Source: Ligustrum vulgare (taxonomy: Eukaryota; Streptophyta; Magnoliopsida; Lamiales; Oleaceae). Taken from it: a stretch of DNA of 64,000 bases. Location: positions 30,260,513 through 30,324,512 of the forward strand of contig OY743181.1 of the NCBI GenBank assembly GCA_963555705.1, in the 5' to 3' direction. Under the pieces are notes generated by a model, which was given only the letters and a program-made list of their open reading frames with translations, did no database searches and was not told where the DNA came from. Positions 14,601-25,000 of the stretch are shown in pieces. Position numbers and translations under genes: made by a program. Positions within the stretch are counted from its first letter, which is position 1; the number at the start of each line of letters is the position of its first letter.

Positions 14601-17600
14601 AGTTCCAAGATGATTGCATACACTCTTAGTCTCAAGTTAGAGTGGAGACAGGAGAGGCATGAAGAGAAAGTGTGAAACACCCGGAACAAAACAAGCATTT
14701 CCAGTCGGACCATAAAATCATCATTTTCCATAGCATGCACAAATTGTGTACCTGTTTTGTCCTGTATAACACAATGAGAAGGAAAATAAGTTGATCAATC
14801 TAGATAATTTGCACGTCTTGTCATGGACATAAATTACCTGTATAGAACTATGACATTGCTATTGTTGTCAACTAAAAAACATAGTTAAGAGTTTTAACAG
14901 ACCTGACTCATTTTTCCTGTTGAGCTAATATATATTTGAAAGGAAGCCCCATTGATGACAGCCCAAGAAAAAACTTCCTACTTTTGATAAACTTGTATTG
15001 GATGCTTCTCGGTAAGAGAACTTTTTTGTATTGGAAGTTCTTCTCTCTCTATAAGGTGTCAAGTGCACAAATAGGAGGATGGTGTTGGTTACAATGGTAT
15101 TTAACAATCATTGTAATGTATAAAATCTTATTTGCAACTGCATATATGGTGGACGTCCTGATTTTTTATGATTAGTTCAACTACCAGTAAATGGGACCTG
15201 CCTTTCCATGTTTATATAGGGCTCAAGTTTGGTCCTGAGTTCCTTCAATGGTGAAGATATCCTGGTTTCTTTTGGAGGATATAATGGGCGGTATAATAAT
15301 GAGGTATGAGCTGCCCTTTAATTTTTCAGTAAGGTGTCTTGCTTTGCTAATGCTTCAATGTGGCTTTGCTTGCTGCCATTAGGTCAATGTACTTAAACCA
15401 AGTCATAAATCGACTTTTAAATCAAAGATAGAGTCACAAGTGCTGGATAGTGTTTCAGCCGTTCAAAATGCTACAAATGCTACCAGAGATGTGGAGTCGA
15501 TAGGCCAAGAAGGAAAAATTAGGGAAATTGTTATGGACAATGTTGATCCAGAGCAAATGGTACGTCAAGTCGCATCCATAGTTATTTATTCTCGTGTTAC
15601 TTTGGTTAATGGCATACACATTTTTTATTTTATTACTAAATTTCTTACTATCTTTTATATCTACTAATAGATAAGGAAAAACCTTTCATGCTAATTATTT
15701 GACTAGCAATGGTAATGATATTTTGAGTGCTTGTTTGGTAAAGCCAAAAATTTCACAACAACTTTCCAAATTCAATCTCAACCATTCATTCTTAGTCGAG
15801 CTCACAAATTTTGATTTTTTAAAAATTTTTAAACCACACATCGATAAAAATTTTTTTTTTAAAAAAACCATAAAAATCAAAATTTTTCACATTATCAAAC
15901 AGGCTCTGAGTGTTGCCCATTCATTGTATAGTTGCAAAAACTGGTACTGCATCCACAAAAATTGGCTGCAGTCCTGTTGCTAAACTGGTCAATTATATAG
16001 TTATAAATTTGCAATGCCAGCATGCACTTTCATAATTTTATCATATAATAATTAAAAAACATTATTAAACAACGTAAATAGTGCATCACCTGTTTTTTCC
16101 AATATCAACTAATTAAATTAATGTGATATATGGTGTCAAAAATTTGAAAATCAAATTTTGTACTGTAGCTAATGTTGCAAAAATAGGGATAAAGTATTTA
16201 ATATATCATAAACCTCCTTTCCCTGCGACAAAAACCTTTGAATAACTATTGAAATGCATTCTCCCCGTGTTACAGATCAACAAGGTTGAAGAAACAAATG
16301 AGCGTATCTTAGCAGCCCTCAAGGGAGAGAAGGAAGAACTGGTATCATCTCTCAGTAAGGAGAAAATGCAAAGCCTCCAGCTAAAGCAAGAGTTGACGGA
16401 AGTTGAGAATCGCAACACAGACCTGTACAAGGTAACCTCTTTGCTATTTCACCAATCCATTTTGCTAGTGGTGTGTGAGCTTAATTTAAGTTAAAAAGGC
16501 TAAAATGTGTTCTGTGTTCTATGTGTGAACAAGAATCGAGTCATTTAAATTGTAACAGAATGTACAATGAGTTTCACATTGTTAAGTTGTGGCTTCTTCT
16601 AATTTATTCTTTTCATTGATTTCGTAGATATATTGGATCAAATATGGTTCTTCCTGATAGAATAATTCATGAAATTTCTCTTGAAATTTCTTGACATAAG
16701 TGTGAGTCAGACAAATGCAAGAGAGCATCACACCAGTAAATTTGCTGGCCAGAGAGGCTCCATCATCTATAAAAATATGAAAGTTTCACGTGCACATATT
16801 CCATTGTGATTTGTGTTTGATATTTTTTTCATTTCATTTACTATTATTATTATTATTATTATTTTGAAGAAATGCCCATTATAACTGTAAAGTGCATATT
16901 TATTATGTCCAATCCCAAAGGAGAGAGAACACTGGCGTTCAGATATGAAATTGATAAAATAGTCCGGTTTTACCATCTTATTAGATGAAATTTTTTTATT
17001 TCTTGCATGCATTTTTTGGGAGAAGTTTACAGAGGAAAAACATTACAGAAGAATTGGAAAAATGAGACCTTCTCGAGCCATTATACAAAGGCTTATTTTC
17101 TCGTTCAATTACCCTATAATATTCTACTTTTATGTAGAAAATCTTGAAAAGGTGTCAGAACTCTCTATTTTGATGTCTAGCTTCTCAAGATGGGATGTGA
17201 GTTGAAAAGGCTGTGTTTAAGTCCTATGAGATATGCCTACTACAAATACTTGATCCACGCTCTGGAAAACTTGACTTTGTGGGTTTATTGTGAATTTGCA
17301 ACCTGAGAGTGGTTTGGCATCTTGTTTAAGTGAGTTCTGGGATCCAAAGTTTTACTTAAAAAATTTGTCATTTGATGTAAATTAATTGTAGATAGCATGG
17401 TTCTAAGCTAGGACATCTCTGGACTTAATTCTCTTCTTTCCTCGGGTTTCTTTTCCCCATTGGACCAAGATAGTTTTGGTTTCGCAGAGTATGTGTATTA
17501 ATTTATTCCACATCAGTTTATTTTAATTCTAGAAATCACTCATAATTTTTCAGGAACTCCAATCTGTACGAGGCCAGCTTGCCTCTGAGCAGTCCAGATG

Positions 17601-18549
17601 TTTCAAACTTGAGGTAGCTGTCATTAAAATCTTTTGCTGATTCTCATGAATATATTATTTCTATGTAATTTTTGGTTTGGGTAAAGTAGAAAGGGTTTCG
17701 TGAGGAGTGCATATTTCAGTAGCCTGGCTGAAATATGCAGTGTAATTTATCTAGTCATGCTTCTTGATTAATGAACTTGCCACCTCCACACAGAGTCCTA
17801 AGAATCACTAGTTAGTTTGAATATGCGTAACCAAGTAATCACATTTATCTAAGTACCAGTTACTGCTAATATATTAAAACTCTTCACTTTCTTTTTCATA
17901 TAGTATAGAGATCTAATTCCCAAGTTACTTTCAAAACGGGTGACCAGAAAATGTATGCATTCATTTTGCTTTATAATTGAGGTGTAGAATATGTCGTTTT
18001 AGTAAATATATATATAATTGGTTCATTCAGTTAGGTTACAATACAAGGGTCTTTTTTTCACACTGTTTCACCACTATCACAATGAAGATATGCTTTCTTA
18101 GTGGTCCTCCTCCACCCCCCAACCCAAAAAAAATAAAATTCCAAATAAAAATATTCAATTTGCTGGTTTTAGATGGCCAAATTACAGTGTAGAATACAAG
18201 AAACTTAATTTTTTCCTCATTAATTGATGACTACAGAACTCCATCTCTGTTGGACAGTGTCATGCGGTTTGTGTGAATATATGAAAGGGTATAAACCGGT
18301 TCAGTTTTCTACTTTTACTTGGCTGCTAACTCTTGCTTCTTGAACTTACAGGTTGATGTTGCAGAGATGCGACAGAAGCTGCAAACAATGGAGATCTTGC
18401 AAAAGGAACTTGAACTCCTCCAGCGACAGAAGGCCGCTTCTGAACAAGCTGCCCTAAGTGCAAAACAGAGGCAGAGCTCAGGCGGCATGTGGGGATGGCT
18501 TGCTGGAACTCCGAACCAGCAAGTTGATGATGATGATGATGATAATTGA
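4449..18549 (+). CDS. ACBP4: Acyl-CoA-binding domain-containing protein 4/5-like (kelch ACBP), 5' partial
   Basis: Cytosolic acyl-CoA-binding protein with C-terminal kelch repeats (class IV plant ACBPs). It binds long-chain acyl-CoA esters for lipid transport and signalling, and the kelch region binds partner proteins. Exons, all GT-AG and phase-consistent: 4449-4512, 4602-4673, 8937-9131, 9220-9297, 9639-9728, 9880-9949, 10436-10497, 10901-11040, 11398-11524, 11614-11728, 14119-14207, 15220-15303, 15383-15559, 16276-16431, 17554-17613, 18352-18549. They give 1777 nt, about 592 codons with TGA. The first two exons carry the end of the acyl-CoA-binding domain (EAMRLFVKILE, EEDPGWYSR). Next come kelch blades (YLFGGNHNGRYLNDL, LVIFGGQDAKRSLLNDLH, LLIFGGGSHATCFNDLH, FLVGGGDNKSG, LVSFGGYNGRYNNE), a heptad-rich coiled coil and a GGMWGWLAG tail ending in DDDDDDN. 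Family members are about 650-670 residues, so some 75-80 N-terminal residues are missing, probably in exons left of the window. Which paralogue (ACBP4 or ACBP5) is not decided. Confidence 0.93.
6580..7330 (-). pseudogene. Ty1/copia polyprotein remnant (integrase, RT start, RNase H)
   Basis: On the minus strand, reading from 7330 down, an integrase core tail appears: FVNGHEFVNQ, then an ERKN..HILEVAQ block and FLINRM, typical of copia integrases. It is followed by the start of the reverse transcriptase (KRTVGCKLVY), which jumps directly to an RNase H segment (SSADPEYHALQHANSKLKWLK, then LLFCNKK). The bulk of the reverse transcriptase with its YVDD site is therefore deleted. Stops and frameshifts break every domain. 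The element lies antisense to ACBP4. LTRs were not delimited. Superfamily is secure from the motifs; the exact ends are approximate. Confidence 0.8.
8294..8819. mobile_element. Tourist-like MITE (PIF/Harbinger), TAA target duplication
   Basis: A 526-bp non-coding element bounded by imperfect terminal inverted repeats, GGCTGCGCTTGA at the left and ATCAAACACAGCC at the right. A TAA lies on each side (8291-8293 and 8820-8822). TAA/TTA duplications and GGCTGTGTTTG-type ends fit Tourist MITEs. Internally it carries repeated TTTTCCA/TGGAAAA sub-motifs and a TA dinucleotide run. Related end sequences occur near 36922-37440 and 58928-59164. Confidence 0.75.
8572..8625. repeat. (TA)n microsatellite
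   Basis: About 27 TA units within the Tourist-like MITE. The track probably expanded inside the element, as the related elements lack it. The adjacent open frame on the minus strand encoding a Tyr-Ile run is an artefact of this repeat. Confidence 0.95.
9950..11397. other. ACBP4 introns between kelch exons
   Basis: Three introns (9950-10435, 10498-10900, 11041-11397) separate the exons at 10436-10497 and 10901-11040. They are AT-rich with T-rich tracts and show no mobile element or other gene. Confidence 0.8.
11729..14118. other. ACBP4 intron (2.4 kb) carrying a chromovirus remnant
   Basis: Intron splitting the kelch blades NKS|GVSENVV. It carries gypsy coding debris at 12716-13560 and a GC-richer patch at about 12330-12660 with C-rich runs that I cannot identify. 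13561-14118 holds no recognised gene; part may be the tail or LTR of the same gypsy element. Confidence 0.75.
12716..13560 (+). pseudogene. Ty3/gypsy chromovirus integrase C-terminus plus chromodomain remnant
   Basis: The frame at 12716-13072 reads like the end of a gypsy integrase: AQLAYNSSMNRSIG, FEVVHGYKPRKPLDL, then a KLRADLHKQHVEFNIWD block. After a stop at 13070-13072, shifted frames continue with STFNVEDLV-like sequence. A chromodomain-like segment follows at 13260-13500 (VILDEHIVLTKDGEIQRFLVR, then a HIDPYLFEHY tail). Integrase followed by a chromodomain is the hallmark of chromoviruses. It is in sense with ACBP4 but broken by stops and frameshifts. RT, RNase H and gag are absent. Confidence 0.82.
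14268..14387 (+). repeat. Local tandem duplication, about 50-bp period
   Basis: A block around 14268-14300 (ending GTGTATAGTAG) is repeated at 14318-14350. The segment AGATTGTTGATAGATGCT that follows the first copy reappears about 70 bp later. This is a simple intronic duplication in ACBP4. Confidence 0.75.
15730..15904. mobile_element. Small hAT-like MITE
   Basis: About 175 bp with terminal inverted repeats CTTGTTTGGTAA (left) and TTATCAAACAGG (right). It is flanked by TTTGAGTG and TCTGAGTG, an 8-bp duplication with one mismatch. The interior is A/T-rich with a hairpin-like AAAAATTTTT core. It lies in the ACBP4 intron after the exon ending at 15559. The open frames spanning it are spurious. 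Confidence 0.55.
16432..18351. other. Last ACBP4 introns
   Basis: Two introns (16432-17553 and 17614-18351) flank the 20-codon coiled-coil exon 17554-17613. Apart from an (ATT)n run near 16842-16863 and homopolymer tracts, no mobile element or other gene is seen. Confidence 0.8.
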
Positions 18550-19052
18550 TGCCCAATAATATCTAATCATGATATTTGATCATTTCTAGGTTTGGGGTGT
18601 CACTAGTTCAGTTCTCCATATGTTTTTGTTTTTTAGTCTGTTTCTTTTTTAATATTGCAATAAAACATAAAGTTTCTTAGCCAGAGGAAATACATACATC
18701 TTCGAAATCAAGCTGGTGCAGGTACAGGTACAGGAGGCCATTAGTGAAAGAAAATTCTTTATTTGTTGTTTATGAAGAAAAAGACTGTAAGAGTGGAAGT
18801 ATAGATATTAATCATTTCGGAAAATATGAATTTGTAACTGATTGTACAACAGATCTGTTTTATGGATAATAGAGCAAAAATGGGAGAATGCTTGATGTTT
18901 GTTTGCATTGTGATTCTTCATCATCATCACCTTAAAAAAGTAGAGAAGAAATACCCATGTGAATCTCTCCTGCAGATTCATATGCAGTCCCTTTGTGTAT
19001 ACATTTCCATAGCACGGTATAAACTGGAGACAGTTTTGTATGTTGAATGTCG
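18550..19052. other. Shared 3' region of two convergent genes
   Basis: 503 bp separate the ACBP4 stop (+) from the PsbP-gene stop (-). A candidate poly(A) signal for ACBP4, AATAAA, lies at 18659-18664. On the minus strand AATAAA lies at 18758-18763 for the PsbP gene. If both are used, the 3' UTRs end about 100 bp apart, so read-through would make overlapping antisense transcripts. Confidence 0.6.
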
Positions 19053-22000
19053 CTAATTAGTTAGATTAAAAGAATCAGCAATTTTATAGAAGTCTAATTT
19101 CAATTGTGGCCAAGCAGATTCTGGAGTCTGTGCATTTAAAGTGAACAATCTTCCCTTGCAGGCACAGCATACGGAAACATTGTGTCGTCGAAACGTTGAG
19201 CTTTCGACTCTGAATTCCAGCTTATAGTAGTTGACTTTTCTTTGTGAATCCTGTCTCAAACTTGACTCTATTAATGTTCCTTTGATATCTGTGAGTTTGG
19301 TTGATGCTGTGATTGTCCTGACCACTGCTTCTCCCACCTCTTTTGCTCCTCCAAATGCCTCTATCCTATTGACAAACGATGAGCGATGAGCTCGAGTTGT
19401 CAGATGTTTGTGTTATTTTTACTTGTGATCATGGTTAAAAAAATAAAAAATAAAAAAAAATAGAAAAAAATTAATTAGTCTAAATCATAGTTTTTTTATT
19501 TTTATTTTTTTTTTATTTTTTTTTTATTTTTTTTTTTCCGGTCCTATTAAATACTGTCTTTCTACCTCAAACTTAGAATGGAAAATGCTATTTGTACAAT
19601 GTGGCTTAGCACATGGTTGACAATCAGCTGATGGTACAATAATGTAGACTCATCACTCAACAGGTGTCACGTCATGATTGACAATAATGTGGTAAAATTT
19701 AGCATTCGGGCGAAAGAAATTTTTTGTTGGATTATGTTATTTGTACAGATAGTCGTACCGATAGACTAATAATGACAAAATAAATAGTATTTGGACTATA
19801 ATACCCTTTCTCTATTAATTTTACAAATATGTCCTTTTTATTTGATTAATCTATTTATTAAATTCTGAATTTGAGTCTAATAAACTTATTCTTTCAAGGA
19901 GACTTTTTATATCTTCTGAATATATTCTATTGTTTTTAATTATATGAATTATTTCTTCTAATATTTTTTTCCTGAATTTGAGTCTAATAAACTTATTCTT
20001 TCAAGGAGACTTTTTATATCTTTTGAATATATTCTATTGTTTTTAATTATATGAATTATTTCTTCTAATATTTTTCTAATAGTTACAATTTCTTTTTCAA
20101 TAGTTAATTCAGACATGGTAAAAACGTTGTATTCCTTCTTGTTCTATTTTGAATCTTATTATATAAATCCATTCTATGATCTAATAAATTATAAAAATCT
20201 ATAATATATTGATTATGGATTTCTAACAATATATGATATTTTTTAGATACCTCATCTATATTCCTTAATTGAGAAGCAATTTCATTTATTTTTTCTAATA
20301 TTCTATTTAATCGATTATCTAATCCTTTAAATGTATATCCTGACATTTTATATACTGAAATTAAACAGTACAAATATTAAAACAAACATCAAGATTTAAT
20401 AATCCGTGTGATTCTTAAAGATCTTAAGAGAAATCTTTCTAAGTTTAGCAAAAATAATAGTTTTACCTTACCTTAATTTCAATCTGGACTTTTAACTTTT
20501 AGAATCAAGTGACCTTTGAGCTCTGGATATGTAAACAACTCCCTTTAACGGCCTCTTACATTCATGGTATCTTTGCTATTTCAGCTTCTTATTCTCACTG
20601 TATTGTTCCTAAAGATCAAATTCTAGATTTGAATTAAAGAAAACTCTCTTTTTGCTAAAATAAGAAAGAATTTTCCTATCAGTTCTGTCAAGAATCTACG
20701 GGAAGAAGTCTTTAGAAACTCATATTTTTATGAAGTGATTGGAATATTATTGAAAATTGATATAAGATTGGTATGGGAATTGCTAAAGACAAAGTTTTGG
20801 TTATCTCACATGTTGAGTGCTCAATTGTTTTTGTTCTGCCTTTCTACTAATCTATACAATGGTTTGTACTTTATATAGATGATTTCGGAATCTTCTTCTG
20901 TCATCCCTTACATCATTTGGTACAAGTGAGAGGACCAATAATTGATCCTATTACATCGTGGCTTACATCACAACTTTATAATTACATACAACTGTCTAAT
21001 ATGTCACATCTTCTTTATCATAAGTAGATTCCATCTGTCTTCCATTATTTCTGTCAGCATGTGGTACAATCTTTGGATCTGCACACCTCTTGAATTGTTG
21101 TAGGGTTTCCATTAATGTAGTGAGTATCAGGGTTATCAATATATTCATTCAAAATTGTTGATTTGTCTTTTCCATTATTTGTAAGGAGTGTCCATCATTC
21201 ATATTGGCATAGGCATTTGAATTTTTTATCTTATAGGTTATTGGCAATGTTGTATAGAACCTTTATTCCCAAAACTCTTCGGGGCTTAATCTATGACCTT
21301 GTTATATTTGGTAGTATGTCCGACTATAACCTGAAGATTTCATACGACATATCCAACTGTAATAATATGCTCTGGTGGATAAAATATCCTTCCATAGATT
21401 TCTGGACTAATTGAATTAAGCAAATTTTGAGATTTCACTTTTAAATATATCATCACATTTTTCAATTTCTTTAGATCTTTTCCAGGATAGATTAGATTTT
21501 AAAATCCATTGTCAGTTGCCATTTTTGTCATGAAAGGGTCTCCTCTCTTAGTTACTATTAATTGTGGGTAAACATGGTCTCTAGATGCTATGAAATAACA
21601 ATCATTTTCTGAAGTTTATATATCACTTTGGCAAATCTTTATATTCTTCTTCTTTTGATAATAAAGGGGAATCATCGTCTTGTTCATCAGTTCAAATTCA
21701 GATTCCCCTTGTATGTTCATCATTGGTTTTTATTGTCACATTTTTAGGGCTTGATTCATCTCTTTTGATTTTGGGTCCACTACTGCTTCCTTCCAGCTGT
21801 GTACCTGTTTGTATTTTTGGTATAATCTGTTTGATATTTAACGACTCGAATTGTGATTCATTATCACTAATTCTATCGCTAAATTGTTTAGTATATTTGG
21901 AACGAGAGATAGAGATTTCCATCAACGATTTAACATTTTGTTAAAGATTTTTTGCCATCTACTTAATTCCAACTTGTATATCATCAGCTTACTCCATGAG

Positions 22001-25000
22001 GAAGTTCATCTGCCTCGTGGCATCTATCAATGATTGTTTGATATTATCCATCAGCGAATTTTATATTCCTACTTAAAAAATCTGCAAGATAATTATTGAC
22101 ACCTTTAATATAAACTATATTAAAATTATAAAATGCTAACTAAGCTCGCCATCTACAAAGTCTCCTGTATTGAGGTTTTGATAGTAATTTATTCTTGACT
22201 AATCCTGCAACTTGAGAATTGTTAATTTCAACAACGAATTTTTTAGATAAATAACATTTTTATTCCTCTAATAATTACTAATAATTCTTTTTTATGGGTA
22301 GTATAATTTATTTCTGAATGATATTATTCTTTTTATATAATAAAGATGATATATGTGAAAGTATCGGAAGGAGAATAAATTTCTTAATAGCATATTTTGA
22401 AGGAAGTTAGAAACTGGAGGGAATGAATAGGTAATGATACAAAAACATTAATAAAAATAAATGTACAAAAATAAATAATAAAATCAGATAGAGAAGGCCT
22501 GAGAGATTAGTAGAATATATTGCAGATGAATTTTTAGGAAAAAATTGGATAAGAAATGTTGAAAGAGAAGCAGTAAGAGAAAAAGATAATGCTAGGATAA
22601 AATTGATAAATTCAACAATATCGTGTGAAACCAAAAAAAAAAAAAAAAAAAAAACTTTTGAGTTTAAAGATTAAAGATAATTATTATGTTCAATTTTATA
22701 GTAATGAAAATCAAGAAGTATATAAAGACATGTATTATGATAAGCTACCAGGTTGATGGAGAATATATTTTAAAATAAAATTTGAAAAATTTGTTAGAGA
22801 AAACTTCGGAACACCTGGAACTTTAGGATCAAGAATAAAATTATTATTTGAAAGACTGGCATATATATGTCAACAAAGACAATTTATTGAAAAGTCAGGA
22901 AAATTAACTAGAATATATTGTGAAGTTATGAAAAAATCTGCTAAATGGGGATGTAATCCTGAAAGAAGAAGTACTAAAAGGAAATATAAAAATAGAAAGT
23001 AAACAAAAGTCAATGCAAATGTTAGAATTTTGGAGAAATATGTCTTATAAGTCCTGATTGTAATAAGAAAAAAGTTAAAATATTATAAAAAGAATATCTA
23101 GAACTAGAAAATGAACTAAATGAAATATCTGATATTGTTATCAAGAATTTTATATAAGTGAAACAGATTCAGAAGACAATAAATCAGAATCTGAATAAAG
23201 AAATAGAAAAAATAGAAAACAATAATATAGATGTACAAGAATATGATGGAATAGATGGTTATAGATTATAAGTAACTTTGACAATAATAAGTTTAAGAAA
23301 ATATAAAATTATCCTTAGATTAGAAAATAGGAAAATGGGAAAATCTTGGATAGGATATGGAGAAGAGAAATGATAGAAATAAATGAATATCATAAAATTG
23401 AAAAAGCAATAGATGTTAGAACAACTCAAGAAATATATAAATTAAATCTTTTAACAAAAAATAAATTTACGGATTTATCAACAAAAATTAATAAAAACAA
23501 AGTGGGAAGATCCAATATGTTTATTTAGCAATAATACATAAATTCTTATTCAGGGAAGGAATAGATTTACCTTTAACTGTAAGTTTACATAATGAGATAG
23601 TAATAAATTTGAAAGATAGTCATTTAGGAATAATAGAAGGAAATCTAGCATATTAGAAAGTAATATTTACATGTTATCAAAAATATTATGTTTCAATGAA
23701 AGATAAAAACTTTAATGAAGTTTTAGGTTTACATTTCAAATTACATAGAAATGACATAATGCAACTAGAAAATCAAATTATGACTAGAATATAGAGCATT
23801 ATATACATTTACTAATTCTAATTATGGAAATATCTATTCTAAAAACCATATATAGAAGTCCATAAAGAATTTAAAGACATTAGTAAAATTGTAGAACCAA
23901 ATAAACAAATATATTTAGTCCCAGAAGATTATGAACTTAGCATAGCAAAAAATAAACCAGAAATAATAGAATTAAGAGATGAAGAATACCCTGATAATGA
24001 AATATATTAGAAGATGGAAGATTAATTAGAAGAGCAAAAAGTCTTAGACTACCTAATAGAAAACAAATAGGAGAAACTAGTAATACAAGAGAAATAAAAC
24101 TTCATAAAAATATCGGAAATATGAAAATAGAAGGTGAATATTTTAATGAATAAGAGCATGTAAAATGATCAAATATATTAATAGATACATGAGATAGTGA
24201 ATGTCATATAGCTTCAAACAAGAATAAATGATTGATAGCTCATAGAATTGAACCATACAGATATATAAAATTTGATGGACTTACATACTACTGAATTAGA
24301 AGTTAAAGTACCATTAAAAATAAGAGGATTTAATCTTTTAGTACCATGTTATACAGATGGCAGTATGGATATAGGTCCCTCATATATTATTATGAATGAG
24401 TTTCTTTAAAAGATTATAGTATAAAAAGAGGACTATATATAACTCATAATAGCTAAACTATATTATGTAAAAAAAGCTTAATGAATAATCAAATAAGTTT
24501 TCTATTAACTGTTTATACATAAGTTACTATTGTAGAACAAATATAACAACTTGTGCATTAATCGATACAAGAAGTGATATAAAAATATTTAAATTTTTTT
24601 TAATAAAATCATGAAATACCGATAGAAAGATAAAAATTACAAGAGTAATATGAGAAAGTATCCAAATAATTAATAGTACTGATAAAATCGATATAATACT
24701 TGGAAGCAAACAAATTGTAATAAACAAAAAATATAGTTATGATAAATTAGAATGTGACATACTACTATTAAATGACTTTATCCAACAATTTCAATATTAC
24801 AAACAAAATAATTACATGATAATGTTAAAAACACCGTTCACATTTATTAAAAATACCAAGATAATTTAAACATTATAGAGTTTAGCCAGTTTAGCGTGGT
24901 GATAATTGAGAGAAAAAAAAAATAACACAAAATGAGATAAAAAATAAAAGAATAATATATAAAAAAAAGTCCTCAAAACATAAATTCAAACAAATATAGA

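Larger units (their letters stand above)
19735..22375 (-). mobile_element. Endogenous pararetrovirus (Caulimoviridae), inverted arm A
   Basis: Degenerate viral copy, readable on the minus strand from about 22375 down: end of RNase H (around 22290), a downstream ORF (about 22050-21600), a 35S-like promoter (20915-20868), leader, and a small ORF (20373-20104). It ends near 19735. It is collinear with arm C at 32894-35303 on the opposite strand, with frequent substitutions and indels. Stops break the downstream ORF. Arm A keeps the RNase H sequence that organellar DNA interrupts on the other side, so it shows the pre-insertion state. Family placement rests on the RT in segment B and the promoter architecture. 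Confidence 0.85.

Noticed and set aside
15699..15983. 94-codon open frame in an ACBP4 intron
   Set aside because: It spans the small hAT-like MITE and adjacent intron; no known domain.
18326..18556. Minus-strand frame with a His run opposite the last ACBP4 exon
   Set aside because: Shadow of the Asp repeat and coiled-coil codons of the real exon.
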